Assembly (NCBI GenBank): GCA_013115135.1
Contig: JABANP010000010.1
Coordinates: forward strand, 124,001-188,000
Reading direction: 5' to 3'
Length of the DNA stretch: 64,000 nt
From: Perkinsus olseni
Lineage: Eukaryota > Perkinsozoa > Perkinsida > Perkinsidae
Under the pieces are notes generated by a model. It was not told the DNA's origin. It saw nothing but the letters and a program-made list of their open reading frames with translations, and made no database searches. The position numbers and the translations under genes are program-made. Shown here in pieces: positions 1 through 11,285 of this stretch (position 1 is its first letter; each line of letters starts with the position of its first letter).

Positions 1-215
1 TGAGGTCCTCTAGCAACGAGGAGCTGGGCCCCGAGGCTTCGCTCCGTGGCTGAGAACGGCAGACCGAGATCGCTTCCACAGGAGCTGACTTCCCGTCGTG
101 GTTTGTGCTACACTGCTAGCTGCCGCCCCCTCGCCGATCCCTGTGGCGCGCCATCTCGAACCTCTGCTTCCAGCCTGACCAACTCGCAGTGCAGCTGCGC
201 AGACTCGAAGGCCCT

Positions 216-578
216 CTACTTCGCTAGACGCCGTTCCAGTGACCGCTGCCAGTACCCGCCACCACCGCCGGGCTGCTGCTGCCCCTGAGGGCCTTCCTCT
301 AGCTGCAACGCTTGCAACTCTCGCAACTGCCTAGCGAGGACCCGAGTTCAGACCGGAGCGGCGGCTACTCCGCTGGACCATGCTGACCTGCCAAGTCCGT
401 TGACTCGAGCCTCCATTTCATTACACTGGTCGGCCACTTGATTAATGCGGTCACTGAAACCCTGAGAGCACAGGCTCTCCTGCGGCGATGAGGGAGAATG
501 CCTTACCTGCACTGTCAGACAGCTGGCGGTCACTCGCTCCAGTTGCACCTCCAGATAGGAGATGTATGCCGATCGGTC
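216..578 (-). CDS. Small coiled-coil protein, C-terminal exons (5' end unresolved)
   Basis: The first visible exon starts at 578 after a TTGCAG acceptor. It encodes a helical segment with the motif YLEVQLERV. An intron from about 380 down to 325 joins GLGR to a Gln/Leu-rich helix (QLRELQALQLEEG), then a Gln/Gly-rich tail that ends LERRLAK before the stop at 216-218. The product is probably a soluble coiled-coil protein. I do not recognise the family. The 27-nt stretch after LTVQ begins GT and ends AG and is in frame, so it may be either an ultra-short intron or coding. Upstream exons probably lie between 600 and 990, but I could not join them. The direction is the same as the SOD gene that follows. 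Confidence 0.5.
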
Positions 579-584
579 CTGCAA

Positions 585-990
585 TGAGCAACCGGGTAAT
601 CAGCGTACTGCAGTAGCATACCCCGGCGAGCAGGGCGACTCCCGCTGACCACTACAAGGCATGCTGTGATTTCCAGCGAAGGCTACGGAAGCTCGTTCCC
701 TATTTCCCGACCGGTGATTTGCCTCTCCGCGGTAGTACAGTCATAAGTCTGTTCCGGTCCACGCTGTCCATGGGATCCAAAGATCGGTGTCGTCGCCGAC
801 TGTAGCCCCCTGGCTCGCGGGGCGAGGCAGCGAATGACGAGGAGGAGGCCGCCATGTGAAGGCCGGCATTGAACTGTCACCAATGCGGTGCAGAGCGGCC
901 CTGGCGATACCACAATTTCCGCACCCTTCTCCGCAGACTGCCTCTACTCTACACGCAACATTGGAGGCTTCAGAAACATCATTAAATATC
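585..990. other. Spacer with possible upstream exons of the coiled-coil gene
   Basis: No complete gene is visible. Minus-strand open frames around 690-910 could hold the 5' exon of the coiled-coil gene at 216-578, but no donor with the matching phase was found. The Fe-SOD stop codon lies just beyond, at 991. Confidence 0.3.
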
Positions 991-2159
991 CTAGGGTAAA
1001 TTGGACTCCGCAAATTCCCAATTGATAATCTCCCACCATTTTCGCAAGTAGGCCGCTCGGTCATGCTGGTAGTCGAGGTAGTACGCATGCTCCCACACGT
1101 CTAGCAAGATCAGCTACGTCACACTAGGACGCACACTGCTGAACTCACCGCAAGTAAAGAGAGGAATCTGCCCCCTGATCTCGCTGAGAGGGCTGTGAGC
1201 ATCCTTCGTCGCTACGATCTCCAGCCGTTTCACACGGGTGTCCCAGACCAGCCTATGGAGAGACGTAAGCGACAGACCTTGCTGGGATGGTCAAACCCAT
1301 CTAATGGAGCGGGCCTCACCAGATCCACCCACTGCCGAACAACGCTGTCCCCTTGTGCATGAACTCCTCCTTCATAGTCTCAATAGTCCCCCATTTCGCC
1401 CGAATCAGTTCCGCTAGGCGAGCAGGAACACGACTGCCAAGGGTAGTCGGAGCAGTCATCGACAACCAGTACCTGGCACGCGGAAAGGGTATATCCAGAT
1501 CAAACACGCGAGTCCCCCATTACAACCAATATTACAAGGAGACTACAACCCACGTGATAGTCTGCTTACATGTTGTGGTTATATATTTGCCCTGCCGAGT
1601 TGAAGACAGCTTCCCCTGCTCTGGCGGGCCCCAGAGCCACCAGAGACTTCAAATCGATTCGTGATTCTGAGACCCACATACTTGGCTCAAACCTAGGAAG
1701 TCCACGTCGACAAATCCGCCTACCAGGCAAGCCAGTTGCGTCGAGAAGCTTCTGAACGTAACCCTTATGATGCTTGTTGTAATGGAAGTCAACTGTCGCC
1801 GCTGAGATGACACCCTCGAGCGCGTTCATGTCATATGGCAGAGCGACCTGGAAGATTCTTCAACATTCTCAGAGTTCCGCAAGCCTGCTCACCTGCAAAG
1901 CGCTGGAAGAGGCAACAGCATCTTGCGCTGGAAGGGCGATGGACCCGGCCCGCACCCCTCGACGGGATACTATGACATCAGGCATCGTAACGCCCGTGAC
2001 CACACGGCTCCTCATGCCCACGAACAGGGTGCTGGCGGTATATACCAGGACGCCCAGCAGCGTGACGGCGATCAATAGCGAGAAGGGCAGCGTACGATGC
2101 CGCCGCTCGAGGCCAGTCCTGCCTGAGCACTCAACTCGACGAGGACTGGACGACCACAT
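991..2159 (-). CDS. Iron superoxide dismutase with N-terminal signal anchor
   Basis: Fe-SOD converts superoxide to hydrogen peroxide and oxygen. Six exons fit phase and homology: 2159-1893, 1847-1724, 1666-1570, 1472-1320, 1252-1149 and 1100-991, giving 284 residues. Introns are 44-67 nt. Fe-SOD landmarks occur in order: [21 protein letters not shown] (first His ligand), YNHNMYW (second His), [18 protein letters not shown] (Asp and His ligands) and the terminal [11 protein letters not shown], so all four metal ligands are present. Exon 1 (89 residues) is extra: after an Arg-rich start, residues about 26-47 form one hydrophobic segment, a signal anchor, so the enzyme probably enters a membrane-bound compartment. 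This matches what is known of the Perkinsus SOD2 type. No frameshift or missing ligand is seen. Confidence 0.93.
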
Positions 2160-2415
2160 AGGAGCTGAACTTCTGAGAGACAGTAGTAGGGCCGAAGTCC
2201 TCAGCTGTACTTCCCGATGTTATCGACAGAGCCACTCGATACCTCAGCAGGGTTTCCCAACCTTGCAATCACGCCGGTGGCGGGCATTCCGCTCCCATTC
2301 GCGCTAACTGCGCCTAATTTGTCAACATAATTCGTTGCAGAAAGTAGAAATAGTTCGACGAATATGACAGGCTCAAATTGAGCCGCTCAATGATAAATAT
2401 TGTAACAGTCTGTGA

Positions 2416-3389
2416 TCACTCCAAGCCATGTGGCTGGGGAGGCTGTGCGACATAGATGACCGAAGGGTCGCTTGGATCTTGGAAGCCCACTGCGCTGAGG
2501 TCACCTGAGCCAAGTTGAGAATGCTGCAAGCTGGGAACACAGGAGCAGCTACCCTACCAGCTAGGATTGATCGTACGAAACTACTATTAGCAGGTCGAAA
2601 TCTATCACCCGGCGCGCCAGAGTTGGCCGCCGACCATGTCGTCACTGCGTGGAGGCGGTAGAATATCGGCAGGAACGTGCCTGTGTATGGCAGAGCTCAA
2701 TTAGGAATCACAAGACAGCATTTCCCGAGTACTACCGCAGCCACCGCTGTTGAAAGTGTAGGAGAAGTGGCACTCTCCTGCACCGGGGATGGGGTCCTCT
2801 GATACACCTAGGGGCCATAAACTATTACCACACCATCCATCACAGTACTGGAGCAAGTCACACGTAGATGAATACGTTCAGAGATGAGATGGAGCGCGTT
2901 GCAGGCTCGGAGGCTGGCCGCCAAGCAGTAATGGGAAGACACCCAATCGACCCCACCGATTGATCAGAGAGGTGCCCAACTCTTAGTACCTTCCAAGAAA
3001 TTCGCTCCGAAAACAGGCTGCCGAAATTTTGGATTTTTCCAGGCCTCGAAAGGGACCGATGCCGAGTAGAAGTCGGGGCGACTACCACTGCCATCTTTAC
3101 CAATCACGAACACCTAATCGATAAGCCTACTTCAAAAGGCCGAACAAAAGCCAGGGGACATGCGTGCCAATAGCACCAATCTCTTAGTTGTTAGGAAGGC
3201 CTCTCCTGTCGCCCTTAGCCCTCCAAAGGACGGCCCCTTCGCTGAGAACACTATGTTACTTCTCCGGAGTAAAAACACTTCCTCACGCTCAGCCAGGGGG
3301 TACCTGCCTAGCATGACAAGTACAGCTTTCTCCCCACGGACCGTTCGGTTGCTAGGAAAATCTGCCCACGAAAAGACACTGAGTTTCAC
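2416..3389 (-). CDS. WBP2-like GRAM-domain protein
   Basis: The family is WBP2/WBP2NL: cytosolic adaptors with a GRAM domain followed by a Pro-rich tail. Around 3190-3150 the minus strand encodes GEAFLTTKRL. An intron then leads to an exon at about 3110-2995 that reads VFVIGKDG and then KFRQPVFGANFLEG. This matches the hallmark QPVFGANYIKG of WBP2. A later exon near 2810-2745 gives FSYTFNSGGCG, and another near 2700-2600 gives TFLPIFYRLHAV, which completes the GRAM fold. A plausible last exon ends in a short QPPQPHGLE tail at 2416. The tail is much shorter than in animals and I see no PPxY motif. The start codon is uncertain because the 5' exon near 3389 has no clear ATG, and an exon may be missing around 2900. 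Confidence 0.65.
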
Positions 3390-4092
3390 CCGCGTCGAGT
3401 TCTCGGCTACGCCATCCTAGCGGTACTGCCCCCAACCGAGCCACGAGCTCTAACAGAGAGGTGGGGTCCGACCGAAACTCATATTGCTCTTGTAACGTCA
3501 GACCAGTGAGTTCGCACGTACAGCATTTCTGTCACGGGAATATCCCGCCTAAGCGACAGCATCGAGTGGTCCGAGCCACCGGAGCGTGGCAGTTCGAACC
3601 ATGACGGATGAGCCGACACCCTATACTGTTCATGCTGCTACTCCAATGGGTATTTCCAACTTTGCCCACCTCTGCTGAGTCCTCAAATCTTCTACTAGTG
3701 TCGGGTTGATGACCAAACTCGTTACCATCAAGCGATCGACGAAAAAACAAAGAAACTTGAACCTTTTCTCGGCTGGGAAACAAACCAGAGACCGGCCCTT
3801 GTAAACATACGCCACTCACAGCACTCGTCAGCGTACCCATGAGGACGTCGGAAACAGATATCGTTTCCCACTATCCCCTCCCGGACTACCAGGGATGCCC
3901 TGAGCGACCAACAGGAACAGCAATCCCGTTTAGACCGACCCTGCAGGATTCCAATAGACGACCCTCTGACTTCCACTCAACACTGTGTAGGCATATCGCT
4001 ACTTGACCCCCTTCAATTAAGTGCTAGATGACCAGGTGATAGCAGCGCTCTAGCAAGTAATCAGAACGATCCTCACTGGCCTAAGCCAGAGA
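3390..4092. other. No recognisable gene
   Basis: Several open frames of 80-100 codons occur on the minus strand (3532-3976). None has a recognisable domain, and I could not link them to either neighbour. The stretch may hold the 5' exons of the WBP2-like gene. Confidence 0.3.
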
Positions 4093-5854
4093 TCAGATGA
4101 AAGATGAGAGTAAAAAGGAATAGACCACGACTTGTCCTCCAAGCTTCATCGAACCGAGCAAGTCACGCTCGTCCGCCTGTCGCGGTAGGAAAAATTGAGC
4201 GACTTTATCGCTGAAAAATACACAACTCTGGGGGCGGTATCTAAGCAGTCTTCCAGCTAAAAGATTCTCCTGCAGGAGAGGTGCCACCCCGCTCGTCTTG
4301 GCATCGACGCGAGAGCTTGTACTGGCGCCGAGTGTCGCTGAGAAGGAAGAAACTAGGGACGCTGCAGCTCAGCCACCACTACCCTTACCAGCAAACGCGT
4401 AGAGACTGCTAGCTGCAACACTGAGGAAGATACCAAACACAGCTAGGGCGCTGAGATGCTCGTGGAAGATGACCGCCATGAAGGTGATCTAAGAGAGCAG
4501 TCATAGGGCCCTGTAATCAGCTTCGTGGTGCGCGAACCAAGTGCTATCTTACCTGGCACACTCTCCTGACTGTGGTGAGAGATCGGTTGAACATAGCGTC
4601 AGAGTGGACCGTTACTCCCACCTTCGACGTCATGGCTACGGCACGGGACATAGTCAAACCGATAAGACACACCCATGTAGTGAAAGGGGCCACTTGAATA
4701 GCGTCCTGAATCGCAATAATGAGGTTCGATCTGCATATCTTCAGGGCGCGCGCGATATGCACGGAAAGCTCACCTTGATGGCCTGGAACCAATAATGGGT
4801 CTCATCTCCAGAAAACAAAAACGTGCCAAGCATCAGAGCGACGCACGTATAGAACGTGGTGTACCTGATGAATTCGTCACTCGCCACAAAAATATCACAG
4901 CCAAATCTACAATGAAATCTCCATCAAGTGGTCATATCGCTTCTTGACCATGATGTTGCGCTGGTAGAGCCACTCAACCAGCACTGCCTGGGAGGAGCTC
5001 GCCAGGGCCACACCTAGCACGGCAATTAACGACTGGAAGCGCGATCAGCAGCGAAGGTACTCACCAAAGAAGGTTATGAGCACTCCGGCGAAGACGTGGA
5101 CGTCCGCTTTGGAAACCTTATCGTCATGCTGCGTAGCGAAGGAGTCAATCGCACCACCAACGAGCATCGCTCCGATAGCGACATAATGATAGCGATTGAA
5201 GACCCTGGTAGAGACAAGATTGCAGGCAACTCGAGGCTGGTGCAGCCTACTTCCCCAGCAGCAAAATAGAGGTCACTAACGTAATAAGGAGCTCGCAGGT
5301 GCGCACCACAGTGAAGGTGCTGCCCGGTAACATCTTCAGCGCAAACTGAATGGAGGCAAACCCATCAACCACACCCTATCCCGGCGTAGCTTACAGAGAT
5401 ACAGAGCAACTGGCAGCCCGTGAAGAGCCCTCCCAGAATATGCCACTTGATCCTGCCGGTCCTGTACGGCGCCATGAAGAGATCCATCAGCGTCGATGGG
5501 TTCTCCTCCTTCTCTGCCAGCGAGTCTCCAAGCCACTTCCAAAACCACAACAAAGGACTCACCTTGCTCGAGCTTGACTCTCTTCAGACAGAAGGCGATG
5601 TAGATCGGAATGACGAACACGAAGCCGACGCCTGCCAAATCCGCTAACAGCCACGGCAGCTGTGGATGCAGAACTGTTTGAAAGTATTTGACCAATACGA
5701 CCTGACAAGCTGCGATGAAACGAAGATGTGGTACTCGGATTCGAGCAGGTCTCACCTGACCGACGGAGGAAATGATCCAGATGGTGGTGAAACATATCAA
5801 TGGTATAACCGAGGACTTCGCTATTCTATGACTACTGCTGTTATCGTTGGACAT
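4093..5854 (-). CDS. SLC35-like drug/metabolite transporter, copy A
   Basis: This is a multi-pass carrier of the drug/metabolite-transporter superfamily, the group that holds nucleotide-sugar and triose-phosphate translocators. The substrate cannot be read from the sequence. The start at 5854 encodes a short Ser/Asn-rich head and helix 1 (PLICFTTIWIISSVGQ). An intron with a clean acceptor follows, then helices 2-3 (LPWLLADLAGVGFVF) and the loop FMAPYRTGRIKWH. The penultimate part reads HSDAMFNRSLTTVRRVCQ, followed by helix 10 (MAVIFHEHLSALAVFGIF). After the last intron the frame runs to 4093 as a polar tail about 65 residues longer than copy B's. Copies B (6114-8179) and C (8525-10071) share exon order and motifs in the same direction, so these are tandem duplicates. 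The middle exons at 5320-4800 were located by similarity only. Confidence 0.6.
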
Positions 5855-6113
5855 CCTTGAGACAGATGATGCAGAAGGAAAAAGACAACGGCAGAAGACG
5901 ATCCAACCAGCATTGGTCACTGCAACACGACTACAAATGGTATCTTAGGTCGATCATGGGCGTTCTCACGCATGTCAGGAGCCCGTATTTTCGGTGCTGC
6001 TCGCAGACGACCAGAAATGTAGTACGCAGAAATGGAGTTATTTGAAGAATCAATATCAAGACTGGAACAATGAGAGCAACATAGACAAGACCGTAGCCTC
6101 GTCACGACATACT

Positions 6114-8179
6114 TTATCTCTTAGCAAGCAGAGGAGCCTGGGCGTCACCTTCGACGCTGGAGGGGTGCACCTCAGGGCGCTTCGAGCCCAGGGACGCTGA
6201 GCGAAGCGAGCGCACGTCCTTCCCGCGAGTCTATCGGGGGCGAAGTAATGCTCACCTGCCGCCGCATAAAGGGAGCTCGCAGCGATGCTGACCAAGATGC
6301 CAATCAGCGCCAAGGCCGAGAGATGCTCATGGAACAAAATAGCCATAGAAGATATCTACCAGGACAACGTCGACTGAAGCAGAACGATACTAATGACTCA
6401 CCTGGCAGACCCTCCTGATGGTGGTCAGAGATCTGTTGAACATCGCGTCGGAGTGTACCGTGACACCGACTTTAGTGGTCATGGCCAAAGCTCGGGATAT
6501 GGTGAGACCGATTAGGCACAACCACGTGGTCACCGGGGAAGCGGCAATCGTTTCCTGAGAGCAGTAGTACAGCGAGGAACGGTGTATTAGCTGGCAGGAA
6601 AGGACTGCGCACGCCCTGGTGCTACGGCGTGACAGCGTCACGGCTGCACGCATGGACACGATGGGCCGTCATTGACGGCGGAAAGAATCCACTGGTGAAG
6701 CAGGCCAGCAAAGGAGTACTACAATGTAAAATGCATATCTCACGGCAGTAGAGCACATGCACGAGAGAGACAACCGTTGTTGGGCTCCCGCGTCGAACAG
6801 GATCCACTGTCAGGAGCGTAGCCGGATGCGAATGGATAATCGGCGAACACGAATTATGAGCAGGGGCAGAGCCAAGATGAAAACAGGGCGCAGCTCTGAG
6901 CGTCTAGGGGTTTGTGATACAGGCACACAGGAACCCACCGATATTGTTTCCGTCCACATATGATATTCACCTTCCGAGAAGAAGTAGGTGCCGACCAACA
7001 GCACAATCGCCGTCCACATAGTCGTGTACCTGCAAAAGTTCTGAAGCGTGGCCCGTATATGCGGCGCTCTGTTACAAGGAGATCTCCATTAGATGGTCGT
7101 ATCTCTTCTTCACCATCACGTTATTGTGATACAACCATTCCACTAATACCGCTTGAGAGCAGCTCGTGAAGGCCACACCTGACAGACCTCCACGATGGTG
7201 CAATCATCACCACCCAAACGGGGCTGAACACTCTACACTCAGTCACGGCCACGGTTACCGCACGCACTAGCGTGGCCAATGCCGTATACCGACAGGACCG
7301 ACTCACCGAAGAAGGTGATCGCCACGCCGGCAGCAACATTGATGCCATTACGATCGACCTCCTCCTGCTGGGCGGTGGCCATTGATACCATCAAACCACC
7401 GGCAATCATGGCTGCTACTCCAGTATAGTGATACATGTTGTACGGCCTGAACACGGGCTACGCCGCAGTGAAGGGGGAGCCTGCTGACTCACTTGCCGAA
7501 AAAGAAAATCGAGAGGCTCAACGTGATGAGGAGTTCACTACCGCGGACCACCGTGAAAGTACTGCCGGGTAACATCTTCAGGGCAAACTGATGAACATTG
7601 ATGAGCCGACCTCCCGGATTTCGCACGAGCCCCGACCTAGGATACGATACTCACCGAGATGGAAAGCAGCTGACACCCGGTGAGCACGCCTCCCAAAATA
7701 TGATACTTGATCCTTCCGGTCGAGTACGGCGCCATGAAAAGATCCCCCAGACTCGATGGGCTAAGACACTCCCCTGAAAGCAAGAAGGCAATGTCCGAGA
7801 AAACAACATCAAGCTGTGCATCCCAACGGGTGCTCGAGAGACCTACTTTTTCTCATACCGTACCCGCTTGACGCAGAAGTAAAAATAGACCGGTATAACG
7901 ATAACGAAGCCTATCCCCCGAGGACGGCCAGTAACCAGGGCAGCTGAGGATGCAGCACCAACTGGAAGTACTTGACCAAAACAACCTACGCAGCGTAAGA
8001 CCCTATCCTCAGGAGGCACTGACCACCCAACGACTGGCCGCCCCTCAATCACCCACCTGGCCGACAGACGACGTTATCCACACTGTTGTGAAACAGATCA
8101 ATGGTATGACAGAGGATGCAGCGATATGTAAAGACCCACGGCCATGCTCAAGGTGTCGGGAAGAGCTCGCGGCAGGCAT
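6114..8179 (-). CDS. SLC35-like drug/metabolite transporter, copy B
   Basis: This is the second tandem carrier. The start at 8179 gives a Ser-rich head, then helix 1 (SSVIPLICFTTVWI), cut by an intron exactly after VGQ as in copies A and C. Later exons carry GFVIVIPVYFYF near 7900, AMIAGGLMVSMATAQQEEVD near 7370, HSDAMFNRSLTTIRRVCQ near 6430 and the final helix MAILFHEHLSALALIGIL near 6330. The last intron is about 59 nt and ends in a TTCGCTCAG acceptor. The last exon gives SLGSKRPEVHP and ends APLLAKR at 6114. Transporter topology and an endomembrane location are inferred from the family. Some middle exons have uncertain limits. Confidence 0.6.
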
Positions 8180-8524
8180 TTTTCGAAACTGACGAATCAA
8201 TACCTCCGATGACCACATCCGCAGGCCGAAATTCGACTCGCGTTATCGTGCGAAATGCCACCCGGCGATAATTGACAGAACACTGATCCTGCGTAGTTAG
8301 ACGGGAAAAGGGTAATCAGCTAGTCCGTTGAAGGAGTAGAATGTTAGTGGACTGTGATCTCATCAATATCCACTTTAAGGACAGTGCAGTACACTCTAAA
8401 ATGACCGTATAACAGCGTTGGGCTGCACTCCATTTTCGGAGCGAGCCACCCGAACAACAACCCCCAGAGTAAAACAACAACAGTACAACTAGATCAGAAC
8501 CGTTTATACAGAATGGTTCACGGC
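8180..8524. other. Intergenic, nothing recognised
   Basis: This spacer lies between transporter copies B and C. I see no convincing coding exon, RNA gene or repeat here. Confidence 0.4.
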
Positions 8525-10071
8525 CTATTCTACGCGAACAGCTCTTCGAGCGCTTACCGCCATACCCGCTTCAATGTCCTTCACGCTCTTCTCCAGCAGC
8601 TTCTCTCGTAATGCCTAACAATAAGTCATAGACGCCGACTCGGCCCGCCGCTCATCAGCAATCGCGCGTTAAACTACTACTCAAGTGATCTCATATCATA
8701 CATCAAGAATAATTCTGAACGAGTTCACCATCTGGCTTGAACCAATGGGAAGGCCCCAGCACAGAGAAGCGTAGGAGTTCCTCTCCCGACTCGCAGACAA
8801 CGCGCATTCACGGTAGCACTGATAGTCCCACATGAGCATGCGCCCGGATAGACACTTACATCGTCTTGTCTCACGAGGTTGTCAGCCTTAGGGGACCTTA
8901 CTGTCGGGCTCTTGGCCAAACCGTACAACAGGCAGGCGGCGAGCGTGAGAAGAATTCCAGAGATCGCAATGAAGGACATGGGCTCGTGGAACAGGATTGC
9001 CATAATGGTGATCTGAAAGGACGGAAGTGAGAGTCGACCGACCCGCTAGGGAAAACCTACCTGAGTGGCACGCCTAACAGTCGACAGAGTACGGTTGAAC
9101 ATGGCATCCGAATGCGCTGTAACACCGATCTTCGCAACCAAGGCGATGGCACGGGATGCGCAGAGAATGACCAGCAAAGTGATGTTCAAGCCGTTGAGAT
9201 GAGGCGATAGAGTAGACCACCACATGCGATACTCTCCACCAGAGAAGCACGCAGTGAACAAGCACTGCCATAGACAGCAGAAAACCATGCTGTACCTGTA
9301 AATGTGATCCATCACCACGTGCGCCACGAGTTCGAGCCAGTGACAACTTACACTCCAGCCTCCAAGAGATGGTCGTTCCTGGACTTGACAAGAATCTTCT
9401 GCTTGTAAACCCACTCAGTAAGAATGGCCTGAACCGTACTGGAGCCTGCCACTCCGAAAACTGTGATGAGAATTCCCAAAGGCATGTTGTATTCATGATG
9501 CTGAGCTTGAGCGGGCTTGGCCATTGCAAGGGCAGTCATAGACCCACCAGTGAGCATCATGACGATCGAAAGATAGTGCCACTTGTTGAAGACCTTCTTG
9601 AAGACTATCACAGAGAGGATAAGGCCAATTAGGAGCTCGCTGCTTCTAATAACAGTGAACGTGCTTCCTGGCATCATCGTCAGTGCGAAGGAGATGGACA
9701 CAAGCTGGATGGCCATGGTCAAACCGCTCCACATGTGCCACTGAATCCTCCTGGTAGAGTATGGAGCTTTAAATAAGTCCTTCATGCTTTCTCCCTGAAT
9801 GCCGGCATGCTTCGCCTTGATGCTTTGCTCGAACACGAACCAGACGTAGAAGGGAGCAGTGAAGACGAAACCAGCACCGGCGAGGTCAGCCAGGAACCAA
9901 GGGATCTGTGGAGTCAGTAGAAACTGAAACCACTTGTTGAGCACCACCTGCAAACGAGAAGATGAAAACTATGTCGCTTTTGAGGTGGGAAGTTACCTGT
10001 GCCACAGAGGCGGATATCCAGATAACCGCAAAACAGAACAAGGGAAGACGTGAAGAGGGGGCGATATACAT
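8525..10071 (-). CDS. SLC35-like drug/metabolite transporter, copy C
   Basis: This is the clearest of the three carriers. Exon 1 (10071-9997) encodes 25 residues, mostly helix 1. A 49-nt intron leads to a large exon (9947-9352) with six helices, including FLADLAGAGFVFTAPFY, GSTFTVIRSSELLIGLIL and LSIVMMLTGGSMTALAMA. Next comes an exon with HSDAMFNRTLSTVRRATQ and a final helix IMAILFHEPMSFIAISGILL. A last exon after a long (about 245 nt) intron adds an amphipathic tail (LREKLLEKSVKDIEAGM) and stops at 8525. The SSELLIG motif and ten-helix layout fit the nucleotide-sugar/triose-phosphate branch of the family. Copy C has fewer introns than copies A and B, so it may be older, or its introns were lost. 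Substrate unknown. Confidence 0.7.
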
Positions 10072-10525
10072 CCTAGAGTAGTTTTAAGAAAGGAAACAGG
10101 AGAAAGAGTACTGCAGGGCAGCGCATACCGGTAGTTACACGAGACTCGTCCCGCTCATCGTTTGCCGCGAGTGGTTTGACTCTAGTTCTAGCGATGGTGA
10201 AGATGAACTAAGTTGTTACACAACGAGGAGACGAATAATTTCGAAGAGTCTGGGCAGTCTCCTACCAAGCACAGCGGTCTTATTATTGGAAAAGACATTT
10301 CTTTATATGGACAACCTGAATTGCAGCGCGGAGTATCCTGAGCCCACTCAGTGAGCGGCAGACAGTAGCCATAACCCCGACTACGCTGAAGTCTCGCGTT
10401 CTCGGCTGATCAGGGACAGAATCTTGCAATCTTGCGTTTCCTTCACGCCGTACAGCGCGTCTCGTAGAGGACCGCCGATCACTTAGTTCCCCACAGGACT
10501 TGCCTCTTCGTTTTGTCTCACAGCA
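10072..10525. other. Divergent intergenic region, possible shared promoter
   Basis: The transporter cluster (minus) and the next plus-strand gene are divergently transcribed from here. No TATA-like or spliced-leader sequence that I can support is visible, and no RNA gene is seen. Confidence 0.35.
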
Positions 10526-11004
10526 ATGGCTGACGGAGAAGATAAGGATCAGGGACGCTACCAGCAGGACCAGGACGATACCCTCGATTGTGAGCCGCTT
10601 CGCTCCGCTTTTTTCACTGATCTCATCAGGGACCGGCCTCCTTGCCCTCTTCATCTACTGGGGCGTCTCCATTGGCTACTACACGATATTCCACTCGCTC
10701 ATCTTCGTCGGTGGCACGGAGTATCGCTGGGTGCTCCTAGGACTATGGTTAGGTAGTGAGGGTGGTAAGTAGGAGGGTGGTGGTTACTACTTGTACAGGG
10801 ACCATCACCATTACGTTGGTACTGGTGGCCGTATGGACGCCCAAGAGAAGAAAGCTTCGCGAGGAGGTGGGAGCCGTTGCAAGGAGCCTCAGTACTAGAT
10901 TCGGCTTGATCTGTACTCAGGCGGGACTTGGCCGTCGGGTCACTATCGCCGAGTCCCTGAGGTTGAAAGAACAGGAACTTCTGCAGGGGAAGTCGGACGA
11001 TTAA
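10526..11004 (+). CDS. Two-helix membrane protein with charged tail
   Basis: Three exons fit phase: 10526-10589, 10630-10752 and 10799-11004, giving 130 residues. The start ATG opens an Asp/Gln-rich head (MADGEDKDQGRYQQDQDD). After a 40-nt intron come hydrophobic helix 1 (TGLLALFIYWGVSIGYYTIF) and, across a 46-nt intron, helix 2 (TITITLVLVAVW). A basic stretch (PKRRKLREEVG) and a Leu/Lys/Glu-rich tail ending LLQGKSDD follow. By the positive-inside rule the tail is probably cytosolic. I do not recognise a family. Intron 1 contains the repeated 12-mer GCTTCGCTCCGC at 10597-10608. A related sequence with GCGAAGCGAAGC lies just after the stop. Confidence 0.6.
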
Positions 11005-11285
11005 ACGCCACGTTAGCGAAGCGAAGCGTATGCCATGATAATTCCGATAATTCATTCACTTGTGCTGTAGATGAGCGAGTGTTGCGTTCGTTAAAGCTCC
11101 GTGACGCGGATAATCAGTTTGTTCCTTTCTAACTACTCTTTCTTCATGACCTTCGACTCAGCCTTCCCAGTGGAAGCACCTTTGGCATCAAAGCCACTAG
11201 AAATTGTCTTATATGCCCAGCAGGTAGTAGGAAGGGGGCATTGGCGTTGCCGGGGATCGAACCTATGCGGCTAAACGTAGATGGC

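Noticed and set aside
1681..1695. CTTGGCTCAA resembles the end of the dinoflagellate spliced leader
   Set aside because: It lies inside an SOD intron, lacks the rest of the leader and any donor after it, so it is most likely chance.
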